A stretch of 64,000 nt of DNA from Poindextera sp963719975 (GTDB taxonomy: Bacteria > Pseudomonadota > Alphaproteobacteria > Caulobacterales > Caulobacteraceae). The notes under the pieces were generated by a model. It was not told where the DNA came from and did no database searches. It saw only the letters and a list, made by a program, of their open reading frames with translations. The stretch spans positions 468,190 to 532,189 of the forward strand of contig CAVRED010000001.1 in the NCBI GenBank assembly GCA_963719975.1, given 5' to 3'. Below, in pieces: positions 1 through 8,815 of the stretch (position 1 is its first letter; every line of letters starts with the position of its first letter). Both the position numbers and the translations under genes were made by a program.

Positions 1-351
1 CGCCAGGCGATCATGGAGGCCTGCCGCGAACGGGCGCGTCCGATCATCATGACCAGCCTGGCGATGATCGCCGGCATGCTGCCGACCGCGTTTGCGCTCG
101 GCAAAGGCTCGGAGTTCCGCCAGCCCATGGCCATCGCCGTGATCGGCGGCCTGATCACCTCGACGGTGCTCTCGCTCCTGATGGTGCCGGTGATCTACGA
201 GATCCTCGACGACATCGAGCACTGGCTGGTGCCCCGGCTCGCCAAGCTGATAACGCCCCGCGACGCGCCTGCCCCGCCGGCGGAGCACGGGGCGCCCCAT
301 CCCGAGCCCATCAGCGCCGTAACCCGTCCCCCCATTTCGGTCGCGGAGTAG
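1..351 (+). CDS. RND efflux permease, C-terminal fragment (5' end outside window)
   Basis: The reading frame is open from base 1 and ends at TAG 349-351, giving the last 116 residues of a much longer protein. Two hydrophobic helices and the motif EFRQPMAIAVIGGLITS are typical of the final membrane segments of HAE/heavy-metal RND (AcrB/CusA-like) permeases, inner-membrane proton-driven pumps that work with a periplasmic adaptor and an outer-membrane channel. The tail (EHGAPHPEPISAV) is Pro/Ala-rich and hydrophilic. Substrate cannot be deduced from this fragment. The neighbouring deacetylase ends 3 bases away in the opposite direction. Confidence 0.85.
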   Translation, partial: RQAIMEACRERARPIIMTSLAMIAGMLPTAFALGKGSEFRQPMAIAVIGGLITSTVLSLLMVPVIYEILDDIEHWLVPRLAKLITPRDAPAPPAEHGAPHPEPISAVTRPPISVAE

Positions 352-353
352 GG

Positions 354-1209
354 CTAGCCCCCCGGCTCGCTGCGGCCGTTGGGGTAGCGGGTGCGGTATT
401 CGCCGACGGCTTGCTCCATCGTCACGAACTTCGCGCCGGCGGCGGCGAGGTTCTCGATCAGGCCCTCCAGCATGATCAGCCGGTGCCCGCGCCCGATGAC
501 GTGCGGGTGGAAGGTGTAGGTCAAGACGCCCCACGCGTAGTGGTCGGCCATGTAGCGGAAGTCGGCGAACCAGTTCTCGCCAACCAGCGTGGCGTTCATC
601 AGACCCGACTGCAGGACGCTGGGCGTCCGCATGTATTCGAACGCCGGGTAGTCGTCCAAGGACCAGCTGATCGGCATCTCGACGAGCGCGGTGTCGGACC
701 CATAGCGGATCGGCTCGTGCAGGCTGACGACATCGCCGTCGCGGGCCTGGTAGGGCAGGTAGTCGTGCCCCATCAGGCTCGAAGTCGTAGACAAAGCCGT
801 GCTTGAGCAGGAGCTCGATCGAATGCGGGCTCAAGTCCCACGCCGGCGAGCGATAGCCGCGGGCGGCGCGCCCGGTCAGCGCCACGATCGCTTCGTTGCC
901 GCGCACCAGCTCCCGCTCTTCCTCCTCGCGCCCGAGACTGGCTGGGACCCGGTGGGTCCAGCCGTGGTGCGCGATCTCGTGGCCGGCCGCGTGCACGGCC
1001 GCCGCCGAGGCGGGATAGGTCGCGATGGTGTGGCCGGGGATGAACCAGGTCGAGGCGATCGAATGCTTGCCGAGCAGCGCCATCAGCCGTTCGGTCGCGA
1101 CCACGCCGAAATCGCCCCTGGAGATCATCGTCGGCGTCGTCATGTCGCGCGCGATCATCGGCGAGGCGTTGTCGTAGTCGAAGGTCAGGCAGACGAAGTG
1201 CTCGGCCAT
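354..1209 (-). CDS. Polysaccharide deacetylase (NodB/CE4 family), frameshifted near 785
   Basis: The N-terminal part starts at ATG 1209 with MAEHFVCLTFDYDN and carries the CE4 metal and catalytic motifs: TFDYD (motif 1, about residue 9), HEIAHHGWTH (motif 2) and RGYRSPAWDLSP (motif 3). The C-terminal part, in another frame, carries FHPHVIGRGHRL (His-containing motif 5). The two halves join at HGFVYD/SSLMGHD if one base is removed near 781-786. Total length would be about 284 residues, normal for the HpPgdA/PuuE-like branch of the family. Known family role: metal-dependent removal of N-linked acyl groups from sugar polymers, or related amide hydrolysis. No signal peptide is visible, so a cytoplasmic role is possible. 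Confidence 0.8.
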
Positions 1210-1375
1210 GCGTGAGGCTCCCTTGTCGCGTGCGATTTGGACCAAGGCGCGGGGCAAGCGCAAACGGCCTTGCGCCCCGGCGCTTTCCGTGGCGGAATGC
1301 CGGGCCTTATTTCGCTAATTTCATCCGACCGACGCGGGAAGACGCCGGCGGCGCATATTTTCAGGGAGATCAAGC

Positions 1376-2923
1376 ATGACCGACGTCCAGGACCAGGTGC
1401 GCGAACTCGAGCGCACGGCGGTTGTCGCGACCACCAACGGGCCCGTGCAGGGCTATCGCGACGGCGGCCTCAACATCTTCAAGGGCCTGCGTTACGCCGC
1501 CCCGCCCCTGGGCGCGCTGCGCTTCAAGCCGCCCCGGCGGCCCGCGCCCTGGACCGAGGTCGCCGATGCGGTCGCGCTCGGCGCGCCGGCGATCCAGGTC
1601 GGCGTCGCGCCCGGCGACGTGACCGGCGGCCGCTCCGGCGGCGACCCGCCCGCGCCTGGCCAGCCCGGCACCGACGAGGACTGCCTGTTCATCAACGTCT
1701 GGACCCAAGGGCTCTCCGGCAAACGGCCGGTCATGGTCTGGCTGCACGGTGGCGGCTTCGCCAACGGATCGGGCGGCGCGGCCATGTACGACGGCGGCAA
1801 CCTGGCCCGCCGCGGCGACGTGGTCACGGTGACGGTCAATCACCGGCTCAACGTGTTCGGCTACCTGCACCTGGGCGCGCTCGGCGGCGATCCCTCATCC
1901 GGTCAGGCCGGCATGCTCGACATCGTGCTCGTGCTCGAGTGGGTGCGCGACAACATCGCGGCGTTCGGCGGCGACCCGGCCAACGTCACCATTTTCGGCG
2001 AGAGCGGCGGCGGGGCGAAGGTCTCCATGCTGCAGGCGATGCCTGGCGCGCACGGCCTCTTCCATCGCGCCATCGTGCAGAGCGGCCCGGGTCTTCGCGC
2101 CGTCGCGACCGAACGGGCGACCGCGAACGCCAAGGCGCTCCTGGACGTGCTCGGCGTCAAGCCGGGCGAGCTTGGCAGGCTCGAGACCCTCTCGGCCGCG
2201 GAGATCCAGGACGCCGCCGCCAAGGTCTCCGGCGCGCAAGGGCCGATGGCGGGCTTCAGCCCCTGCATCGACGGCGTCGCCCTGCCGCGCGACCCCTTCT
2301 ATCCGGACGCGCCGGCGATCTCCGCCAGCGTTCCGGTCATGGTCGGCACCAACAAGGACGAGACCACCCTCTTCCTGCGCAGCCATCCGAAGTTCGGCGA
2401 GTTCACCGAGGACGACCTGGCCCAGCGGGCGAAGGAACAGCTCGGCGACAAGGCGACGCCCGTCGTGGCGGCGCTGCGCAAGCTCTTCCCCGACTATTCG
2501 CCCACCTTCCTGATCTGCGCGGTGCAGACCGTGCAGATGATGTGGCTGAACTCGGTGCAGCTGGCCGAGCGCAAGGCCGCGCAAGGCTCAGGCCCGGCCT
2601 ACATGTACATGCTGACCTGGGAGACGCCGGCCGCGCGCGGGACGCTGAAGTGCCCGCACGCGCTCGAGATCCCGCTGGTGTTCGACAACGTCGAGAGCGC
2701 CCGCGACTTCGTTGGCCGCCACAACGGCGACGAGCCGCAGCGCGTCTCCGACCAGATGTCGGAGGCCTGGCTCGCGTTCGCGCGCACCGGCAATCCGGCG
2801 ACCGCGGCCCTGCCCGACTGGCCCGCCTATGACGCCCGGCGGCGCGCGACGATGATCTTCGACCTGGAGAGCAAGCTCGTCGACGACCCGTGGTCCGAGG
2901 TGCGCCAGATCCTGCAGGGCTAG
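1376..2923 (+). CDS. Carboxylesterase type B (alpha/beta hydrolase)
   Basis: 515 residues, the usual size of the family. Visible signatures are the oxyanion-hole loop HGGGF (124-128), EDCLFINVW (about 101-109) and the nucleophile elbow GESGGG with Ser210. The acid lies near Glu329 (GTNKDET) and the catalytic His near 428 (CPHALEIPLVFDN). The family usually has GESAGG; the Gly variant keeps the serine. Start ATG 1376 follows AGGGAG. There is no signal peptide, so it is probably a cytoplasmic esterase hydrolysing carboxylic esters; substrate unknown. It is divergent from the deacetylase upstream and convergent with the membrane protein downstream. Confidence 0.9.
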   Translation: MTDVQDQVRELERTAVVATTNGPVQGYRDGGLNIFKGLRYAAPPLGALRFKPPRRPAPWTEVADAVALGAPAIQVGVAPGDVTGGRSGGDPPAPGQPGTDEDCLFINVWTQGLSGKRPVMVWLHGGGFANGSGGAAMYDGGNLARRGDVVTVTVNHRLNVFGYLHLGALGGDPSSGQAGMLDIVLVLEWVRDNIAAFGGDPANVTIFGESGGGAKVSMLQAMPGAHGLFHRAIVQSGPGLRAVATERATANAKALLDVLGVKPGELGRLETLSAAEIQDAAAKVSGAQGPMAGFSPCIDGVALPRDPFYPDAPAISASVPVMVGTNKDETTLFLRSHPKFGEFTEDDLAQRAKEQLGDKATPVVAALRKLFPDYSPTFLICAVQTVQMMWLNSVQLAERKAAQGSGPAYMYMLTWETPAARGTLKCPHALEIPLVFDNVESARDFVGRHNGDEPQRVSDQMSEAWLAFARTGNPATAALPDWPAYDARRRATMIFDLESKLVDDPWSEVRQILQG

Positions 2924-2948
2924 TCGCAGGGTCGGGGTTCCGGCTCGG

Positions 2949-4730
2949 TCAAGGCATGATGCGGTAGACCTGCATGGGGTCGCCTGGCCGCGACAGCGGT
3001 TGGACCCAAGGCGGGATACGGCCGCGCCTTAGGTCGCCTTCGAAGCCTGCCGGATCGAACCTCAGCGCGTTCAGCCGGCAGTCGAGGACGTAGGTGACGT
3101 TCAGCGCCTTCAGCCGGTCGTGCGCGAGCGCGGTCGGGCCGCCTAGCGCCGCGTAGCCGTTGAGAATGCCCCGCGACATTCGCGGGTAAGGCGCGGCCAG
3201 CACGGAGTCCGGCGTGTTGGCGAGCACGTGCGGGCCAAGGTCGATCTCGCCCAGGACGACCCCCGGCGGCACCGCGGCCAGCGGCTGGTAGAGCGCAATG
3301 TCGGAGCACGTCGGGGCGTTCGCCGGCTTGGCGGCGGCCAGCGGGGCTTGGCCATGCGCCGGCGCGGCCTTGGCGACGGCCGTCAGCCCGGCATTGACCT
3401 CGACCGCGAGCGGCACGGGCGAGAGCGCGAGGCTCAGGAGCGCTGTCGGCAGCATGGCTCCGCGCCAGAATCGCTCGGCGAGCCAGCCCAAGCCGGCGGC
3501 CAGCGTCGGCACGCCGTACCAGAAGGCGTAGTCCTCCATCCGCCACGCGCGTGACGCCGCGGCGGCCGCGACGAGCACCAGCGCGGCCGCGAGCAACGTC
3601 GGCCGGTCCCAGCGTCGCCAGCGCACCGCGAGGAGCATGAGCGCCGCGGCCGCCCCCATGCAGGACATGAAGATGGTGATCAGAGCGGAGTCGCGGTGCT
3701 GGAACCACAGCCGCTCCCACGGCTGCAGTTCGCTGATGTTGACGAACCAGATCGGGCCGAGCCTTGGATCCACGGCGGCGAACGGCCCCCGGATGCAGGC
3801 CGGGTCGATCGCGAGGTAGACCGCGCCCGCGACGGCGCCGAGCACCGCGATCTGCACGAAACGAAGCTCGACTTTCGCGCGCGCGCCCCAGGTGGCGAAG
3901 GCCGCAACGCCCAGCCCGGCGACGAGGACGGCGGCGACCAGGTTCATGCCGATCGCTTCGCAAAACGACAGGCTCCAGCGGTCTGGCGGCGTCTGCAAGG
4001 CGAAGCAGGCTGCCGTCGCGGCGGCCAGCGAGAGCCCGTAGGCGCGGGCTGGCTTTGCCTCCTCCTCGTCGAGCGCGGCCGATATCGCAAAGCTCGCCCC
4101 GGCCAGCGCATGGAAGGCGAGCGCCTCGATGCCGATGGCCAGGCCGAGGCCGCTGGCGAGCCCGGCCAGGACCGCGAAGCGCGTCCGCTGCTCCCTGGCC
4201 ATGGCGCCGGCGACGGCGGTCACCGCCATGGTGATCTGGACGTTGTGGTGGTCGATACGCCCCGGCGTGAACTGCACGTACATCTGGGTGTTGGTCAGCA
4301 TCAGCATCGCGCAACAGAAGACGGCGAACTTGCCGCCCAGGCTGCGGGCGATCGAAAGCGCGGCGATCGCCGCCGGCGCGATCCAGAGCAGCGGCCAGGC
4401 GAAGCGGACGATCAGCTCCGCCCAGGCGGGCGTCGTCACCCGCCCGACCAGCCAGAGCAAGCCGGCCAATGCACCGTCCAGCAGTCTGGACCAGTGCATG
4501 TAGATGCCTTCAGGCGGCTGAAGCCGCGTCACCAGCTGGTCGTACCAGCCCTGCCCGTGCAGCAGCGACCGCACGATCACCAGCCGCATGGCGTCGTCGG
4601 TGTCGCCGAGAGACGTCGCGATGTTCCCGTCGCTGATCGCCAGCACCACCCAGGCGCCGAGCGTGATCACCAGCGCGACAGCGATCAGGCGTCGGTTGGA
4701 AGTGAAGTCCGGCGTGTCGGAGAGCTTCAT
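2949..4730 (-). CDS. Polytopic membrane protein, GT-C / STT3-like glycosyltransferase fold
   Basis: 593 residues with about ten to twelve hydrophobic segments in the first 430 residues, then a soluble C-terminal portion. Near the N-terminus a first helix is followed by GDTDDAMRLV (about 42-51), and then by PPEGIYMHWSRLLDG. An acidic pair in the first external loop is the hallmark of GT-C glycosyltransferases such as STT3/PglB and ArnT, which transfer lipid-linked sugars at the periplasmic face. I recognise the fold pattern, not a specific enzyme. The start is ATG 4730, with the MarR promoter region lying divergently 90 bases upstream. Acceptor and donor are unknown. Confidence 0.65.
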   Translation of the reverse strand: MKLSDTPDFTSNRRLIAVALVITLGAWVVLAISDGNIATSLGDTDDAMRLVIVRSLLHGQGWYDQLVTRLQPPEGIYMHWSRLLDGALAGLLWLVGRVTTPAWAELIVRFAWPLLWIAPAAIAALSIARSLGGKFAVFCCAMLMLTNTQMYVQFTPGRIDHHNVQITMAVTAVAGAMAREQRTRFAVLAGLASGLGLAIGIEALAFHALAGASFAISAALDEEEAKPARAYGLSLAAATAACFALQTPPDRWSLSFCEAIGMNLVAAVLVAGLGVAAFATWGARAKVELRFVQIAVLGAVAGAVYLAIDPACIRGPFAAVDPRLGPIWFVNISELQPWERLWFQHRDSALITIFMSCMGAAAALMLLAVRWRRWDRPTLLAAALVLVAAAAASRAWRMEDYAFWYGVPTLAAGLGWLAERFWRGAMLPTALLSLALSPVPLAVEVNAGLTAVAKAAPAHGQAPLAAAKPANAPTCSDIALYQPLAAVPPGVVLGEIDLGPHVLANTPDSVLAAPYPRMSRGILNGYAALGGPTALAHDRLKALNVTYVLDCRLNALRFDPAGFEGDLRRGRIPPWVQPLSRPGDPMQVYRIMP

Positions 4731-4820
4731 GGCCGACCTGGCAGAGGCATTGCCGCATCTGCGCCTGCCTTTTGATTCGGTAAAGCGCGTACGTGGGCCC
4801 GCGTGCGCCTCGGCCTTGCG

Positions 4821-4849
4821 TTGACAAAGATAGTTAGGCGACCTAACTA
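4821..4849 (+). promoter_or_regulatory. MarR-type operator over the marR/MFS promoter
   Basis: A -35 box TTGACA (4821-4826) is followed by a perfect palindrome TAGTTAGGcgaCCTAACTA at 4831-4849, with 8-base arms and a 3-base centre. The palindrome covers the expected -10 region and ends 6 bases before the ATG at 4856. Position and symmetry fit an autorepression site for the MarR protein encoded immediately downstream. The short distance implies a very short or leaderless mRNA. Confidence 0.7.
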
Positions 4850-4855
4850 CTGCGC

Positions 4856-5314
4856 ATGACTGCCGTGCTTTCGCGTCCGGACCAGGACGTTTCCGCGTTG
4901 GCCGACGCCCTTCGGCCGTCTCTCCTGAAGATCAGCCGCCAGCTCCGCCGCGAGGCGCAGCCGCTGGGCCTGACCCCGCTCGACGTGACCCTGCTCTCGA
5001 CGGTCGGCAAGCGCGAGGGGATCGGCGTTTCCGAGCTCGCCGAGTTCGAGCAGACCTCGCGCCCGACCATGAGCGCGCATGTCAAGCGGCTGGAGGCGGC
5101 GGGTTGGGTGCGCCGGCTGCCGCCGCCGGCCGAGGACAAGCGACGCTATGGCCTCGTCGTCACGCCGGCGGGGAAGAAGGCGCTGGACGCGGTGCGCCGC
5201 CGCCGGAACGACTGGCTGGCCGCACGCCTGGCCGCTCTGCCGCCGCAGGCGCGCGCCGCCCTCGTCAGGGCCGCCGGACCGCTCGCTCAGATCGCGGCTG
5301 GGGAGCGGGCATGA
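4856..5314 (+). CDS. MarR family transcriptional regulator
   Basis: 152 residues. The winged helix-turn-helix is visible as LDVTLLSTVGKREGIGVS, then ELAEFEQTSRPTMSAHVKRL (recognition helix) and the wing EDKRRYGLVVTPAGKKAL. It has the family's normal length and helical ends for dimerisation. It is translationally coupled to the following MFS exporter by an ATGA overlap (5311-5314). In this gene order MarR proteins normally repress themselves and the pump until a small lipophilic ligand binds. No ribosome-binding site is evident before ATG 4856, consistent with leaderless translation. Confidence 0.9.
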   Translation: MTAVLSRPDQDVSALADALRPSLLKISRQLRREAQPLGLTPLDVTLLSTVGKREGIGVSELAEFEQTSRPTMSAHVKRLEAAGWVRRLPPPAEDKRRYGLVVTPAGKKALDAVRRRRNDWLAARLAALPPQARAALVRAAGPLAQIAAGERA

Positions 5315-6783
5315 CCGACGCCGTCGCCGAACGGCCCCGGTTCATGGCCGGCGCGCTCGCGCCGATGATCATCGGCTGCGCCCTCTTCATGCAGACGCTG
5401 GACTCCACGGTGATCTCCAACGCGCTGCCGACCATGGCGCGTTCGCTGCACGAAGACCCGGTGACGCTCAATCTCGCGATCACGGCCTATCTGCTCGCCG
5501 CGGCGGTCTTCCTGCCGATCAGCGGCTGGGCCGCCGACCGCTTCGGCGCGAAGAACGTCTTTCGCGTCGCCATCGTTGGTTTCGCCGCCAGCTCGCTGTG
5601 CTGCGGCCTCTCGCAGAACCTGTTCGAGCTCGTCGCCGCCCGCGTCGTGCAGGGCATGGCGGGCGCGATGATGGCCCCGGTCGGGCGGCTCGTGCTGCTC
5701 AAGAGCGTGCCCAAGTCCGAGCTCGTGCGCGCCATGTCATATCTGACCATGCCGGCGATGCTGGGGCCGGTGCTCGGCCCGCCAGTCGGCGGGTTCATCG
5801 TCACCTACTTCTCCTGGCGCTGGATCTTCTTCATCAACATCCCGGTCGCCATTCTGGGCGTCATCCTCGTCACCATCTTCATCGAGAACGTGCGCGAAGA
5901 GCACGTGATGAAGCTCGATTGGCGGGGCTTTGTGCTGTCGGGCTTCGGCCTCGCCGGCATCGTCTATGGGTTCGAGAACCTGGGCCGCGGCCTGATGCCG
6001 TTCACGGTGATGGCCGGCCTGCTCATCGGCGGCGCGGTCTGCCTCGTCGTCTACGGGTGGCACGCCAGGCGAACGCCGCACGCCATCCTCGACCTTTCCC
6101 TGTTCCGCATGCCGTCGTTCATGACCTCGACCATCGGCGGCACGCCGCTGCGCATGGCCATGGGCTCGACGCCCTTCCTGCTCGCGCTCCTGCTCCAGCT
6201 CGGCTTCGGGATGTCGCCGCTCGAGGCGGGCCTGATCACCTTCACCAGCGCCGCCGGCGCGCTTCTGATGAAGACCACCGCCAGGCCGATCATCGCCTGG
6301 TTCGGCTTCAAGAACGTCCTGGTGTGGAACACCATCATCTCCGGCGTGATCTTCATGGGCTATGGCTTCTTCACGATCGGCACGCCGCACTGGCTGATCA
6401 TCGCCACGCTCCTGGTCGGCGGCTTCTTCCGCTCGCTGCAGTTCACCGCGCTGAACACGCTGGCCTACGCCGACGTCGAACAGCACCGCATGAGCCGCGC
6501 CTCCAGCCTCGCCAGCATGGTCCAGCAGCTGTCGCAGAGCCTCGGCATCGGGTTCGCCGCCATCCTGCTCAGCCTGCTGCGCCACGGTCACGAGTCGCTG
6601 CACGCGCTGAAGGCGTCCGACGTCACCCCGACCTTCTTCATCATCGGGGCGGTCTCGCTGCTCGGCGTCTTCTTCTTCGCGCCGCTGCCGCACGACGTCG
6701 GCGACGAGGTCTCGGGCCGGCGATCGCGGGAGAGCGAACCTGCGCCCATGGCGCTGGGCGCGTTGACGCCGGTCGAGGACTGA
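5311..6783 (+). CDS. MFS transporter, DHA2 (EmrB/QacA-like) drug exporter
   Basis: 490 residues. The start at 5311 is chosen because it overlaps the marR stop (ATGA) and opens directly on the first membrane helix; the frame is open further upstream but only as an antisense-free shadow of marR. Motifs include MQTLDSTVISNALPTMA in TM1 (typical of DHA2 proteins), GWAADRFGAKNVFR (MFS motif A) and GPVLGPPVGGFI (motif C, antiporter signature). Expected role is proton-coupled export of hydrophobic compounds from the inner membrane, controlled by the upstream MarR. Confidence 0.9.
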   Translation: MTDAVAERPRFMAGALAPMIIGCALFMQTLDSTVISNALPTMARSLHEDPVTLNLAITAYLLAAAVFLPISGWAADRFGAKNVFRVAIVGFAASSLCCGLSQNLFELVAARVVQGMAGAMMAPVGRLVLLKSVPKSELVRAMSYLTMPAMLGPVLGPPVGGFIVTYFSWRWIFFINIPVAILGVILVTIFIENVREEHVMKLDWRGFVLSGFGLAGIVYGFENLGRGLMPFTVMAGLLIGGAVCLVVYGWHARRTPHAILDLSLFRMPSFMTSTIGGTPLRMAMGSTPFLLALLLQLGFGMSPLEAGLITFTSAAGALLMKTTARPIIAWFGFKNVLVWNTIISGVIFMGYGFFTIGTPHWLIIATLLVGGFFRSLQFTALNTLAYADVEQHRMSRASSLASMVQQLSQSLGIGFAAILLSLLRHGHESLHALKASDVTPTFFIIGAVSLLGVFFFAPLPHDVGDEVSGRRSRESEPAPMALGALTPVED

Positions 6784-6837
6784 GTCTCAAGTCGAACCCA
6801 GGGCCGGCAAAGCAAGACCGGGCCCCTGGGAGGCTGT

Positions 6838-8004
6838 ATGGATTTCGAGATCGCCGAAGAGCATCGCATGCTCAAGGATCTCGTGGCGCGCTTCGTCGCC
6901 GACGAGCTGATGCCGCTCGAGGCCGGCGTGCTCGCGCGAGAGACGGCCGGCAAGGGTCTCGGCATCGATGAAGCCGACCGCATCCGCATCGACGCGAAGT
7001 CGAAGGAGCTCGGCCTCTGGGGGCTGGACGCGCCCGAGGACATCGGCGGCGCCGACCTGCCGAACGTGGCGCTGATCGGCGTGAACGAGGAGATGGCCAA
7101 GACCATCACGCCCTACACGCTGCCGCCGGACTCGCCGAACCTCAGGATGCTGATGGCGACGGTGAACGAGCGTCAGCGCGTCGCCTATCTCGAGCCCTAC
7201 GTCCGCGGCGAGGCGGTCTCGGCGATCGCCATCTCCGAGCCCGGCGCGGGCGGCGATCCCGCCGGCATGACCACGCACGCCGATCGTGACGGCGACGACT
7301 GGATCATCAACGGCCGCAAGATCTGGATCAGCCGCGCGGCCGACGCCGACTTCACCATCCTCATGGCGGTCACCGACAAGGAAAAGCGCGCCCGCGGCGG
7401 CATCTCCGCCTTCCTGATCGACAAGGGGACGCCCGGCTTCAACGTGCTGCGCGCCATCCCGATGGTCGGCGGGGCGGTCACCTACGAGATCGCGATCGAG
7501 GACTGCCGGGTCGAAGGTTGGAAGTTGTTGGGGACCGAGGGCAACGGTTTCGCGCCGATGCAGCTTCGCCTGGGAACCCGCCGGATCCAGATGGCCGCCT
7601 GGTCCGTCGGCATGGCCCAGCGGGCGCTCGACATGATGATCGAGTACGCGCCCCAGCGGACCACGTTCGGCCAGCCGCTCTCCGAACGCGGCGTGATCCA
7701 GGGATGGATCTTCGATGCCGCCACGCGGATCCACGCCACGCGGCTGATGACCTACGACTGCGCCTGGAAGCTCGACCAGGGTCGCGATGTCCGGCTCGAG
7801 ATGTCGATGATCAAAGCTTTCGCGACCGAGATGGCCTACGAGGTGGTCGACCACGCCATGCAGACCTTCGGCGCCATGGGGATGACCCGCGAGCTGCCGT
7901 TGCAGCAGATGGCGGCCAAGCTTCGGGTCATGCGCATCTACGAGGGGCCGACCGAGGTGCACAAATGGGTGGTGGCTCGCAATCTCTTGGGAGGACGGCG
8001 ATGA
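6838..8004 (+). CDS. Acyl-CoA dehydrogenase
   Basis: 388 residues, the normal length. Family motifs are ISEPGAGGDPAGM (FAD/acyl-CoA binding), RTTFGQPLSERG, GAMGMTRELP and the C-terminal YEGPTEVHKWV, where Glu369 of Y-E-G is in the position of the catalytic base. It oxidises an acyl-CoA to a 2,3-enoyl-CoA, passing electrons to ETF. Start ATG 6838 has GGGAGG upstream. First gene of a six-gene plus-strand operon; its stop overlaps the next start (ATGA, 8001-8004). Chain type cannot be read from sequence. Confidence 0.9.
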   Translation: MDFEIAEEHRMLKDLVARFVADELMPLEAGVLARETAGKGLGIDEADRIRIDAKSKELGLWGLDAPEDIGGADLPNVALIGVNEEMAKTITPYTLPPDSPNLRMLMATVNERQRVAYLEPYVRGEAVSAIAISEPGAGGDPAGMTTHADRDGDDWIINGRKIWISRAADADFTILMAVTDKEKRARGGISAFLIDKGTPGFNVLRAIPMVGGAVTYEIAIEDCRVEGWKLLGTEGNGFAPMQLRLGTRRIQMAAWSVGMAQRALDMMIEYAPQRTTFGQPLSERGVIQGWIFDAATRIHATRLMTYDCAWKLDQGRDVRLEMSMIKAFATEMAYEVVDHAMQTFGAMGMTRELPLQQMAAKLRVMRIYEGPTEVHKWVVARNLLGGRR

Positions 8005-8792
8005 AGTCCAAGTACGGCGACGTCTCCGTCGCGCTCGACGGCAATGTGGCGACGCTCGAGGTCGACCGCCCGCCCAACAATCACGTCAGCGTCGACCTGA
8101 TGCGCGACCTTGCCGACGCGCTGCTCGACCTTGATGGCGAGAACGACTGCCGCGCCGTGGTGCTGGCGACCGCCGGCAAGGTCTTCTGCGGCGGCGCCGA
8201 CCTGGTGACGCCGGCCAGCGCCGCCCAATCCGGGGTCTCCGACGCCGCTGTGACCGGCAACCCGCTGTACGTCGAGGCGGTGCGCCTGTTCTCGAACAAG
8301 AAGCCGATCGTGGCCGCGGTGCAGGGCGCCGCCGTCGGCGCCGGCCTGGGTCTGGCGCTGGTGGCCGACTTTCGCGTCGCCGCGCCCGAAGCCCGCTTCG
8401 CGGCCAACTTCGTCAAGCTCGGCTTCCATCCCGGCTTCGGCCTCTCGTACACGCTGCCGCGCCTGATCGGTCATCAGCGCGCCGCCCTGCTGCTGGAGAC
8501 CGGCCGTCGCGTGCCCGGCGAGGAAGCCGTCGCCTGGGGCCTCGCCGACGAACTGGCCGCGCTCGAGCACGTCCGCGCGGCGGCCACGCGCCTTGCGCGC
8601 GAGATTGCCGAGAACGCGCCGCTCGCGGTCCAGTCCACCCGCGCGACCTTGCGCGCCGGCCTCGCCGAAGCGGTCAAGGCGATGACCGACCACGAGTTCG
8701 TCGAACAGTCGTGGCTGCGCAAGACGTCCGACTATCGCGAGGGCGTGCGCGCCGTGACCGAGCGCCGGCCCGGCAATTTCGTCGGCGCGTAA
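8001..8792 (+). CDS. Enoyl-CoA hydratase/isomerase (crotonase) family protein
   Basis: 263 residues from the coupled start at 8001. Crotonase features are present: FCGGADL (oxyanion hole), KPIVAAVQGAAVGAGLGLAL (second oxyanion Gly) and a C-terminal helical domain. Aligned by eye to classical crotonase, the two catalytic glutamates (in GGGCE and QPE) are replaced by Gly (GAGLG) and Phe (NFVKLG). It may therefore be an isomerase-, hydrolase- or lyase-type family member rather than a standard hydratase. It lies between an acyl-CoA dehydrogenase and an alpha/beta hydrolase. Confidence 0.85.
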   Translation: MKSKYGDVSVALDGNVATLEVDRPPNNHVSVDLMRDLADALLDLDGENDCRAVVLATAGKVFCGGADLVTPASAAQSGVSDAAVTGNPLYVEAVRLFSNKKPIVAAVQGAAVGAGLGLALVADFRVAAPEARFAANFVKLGFHPGFGLSYTLPRLIGHQRAALLLETGRRVPGEEAVAWGLADELAALEHVRAAATRLAREIAENAPLAVQSTRATLRAGLAEAVKAMTDHEFVEQSWLRKTSDYREGVRAVTERRPGNFVGA

Positions 8793-8815
8793 GAGACAAG
8801 GAAGAGGAAACCAGA

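Noticed and set aside
3696..4775. Long plus-strand frame opposite the GT-C membrane gene
   Set aside because: Composition is Arg/Gly/His-rich with no motif, typical of antisense shadows in high-GC DNA; the minus-strand frame has clear membrane helices.
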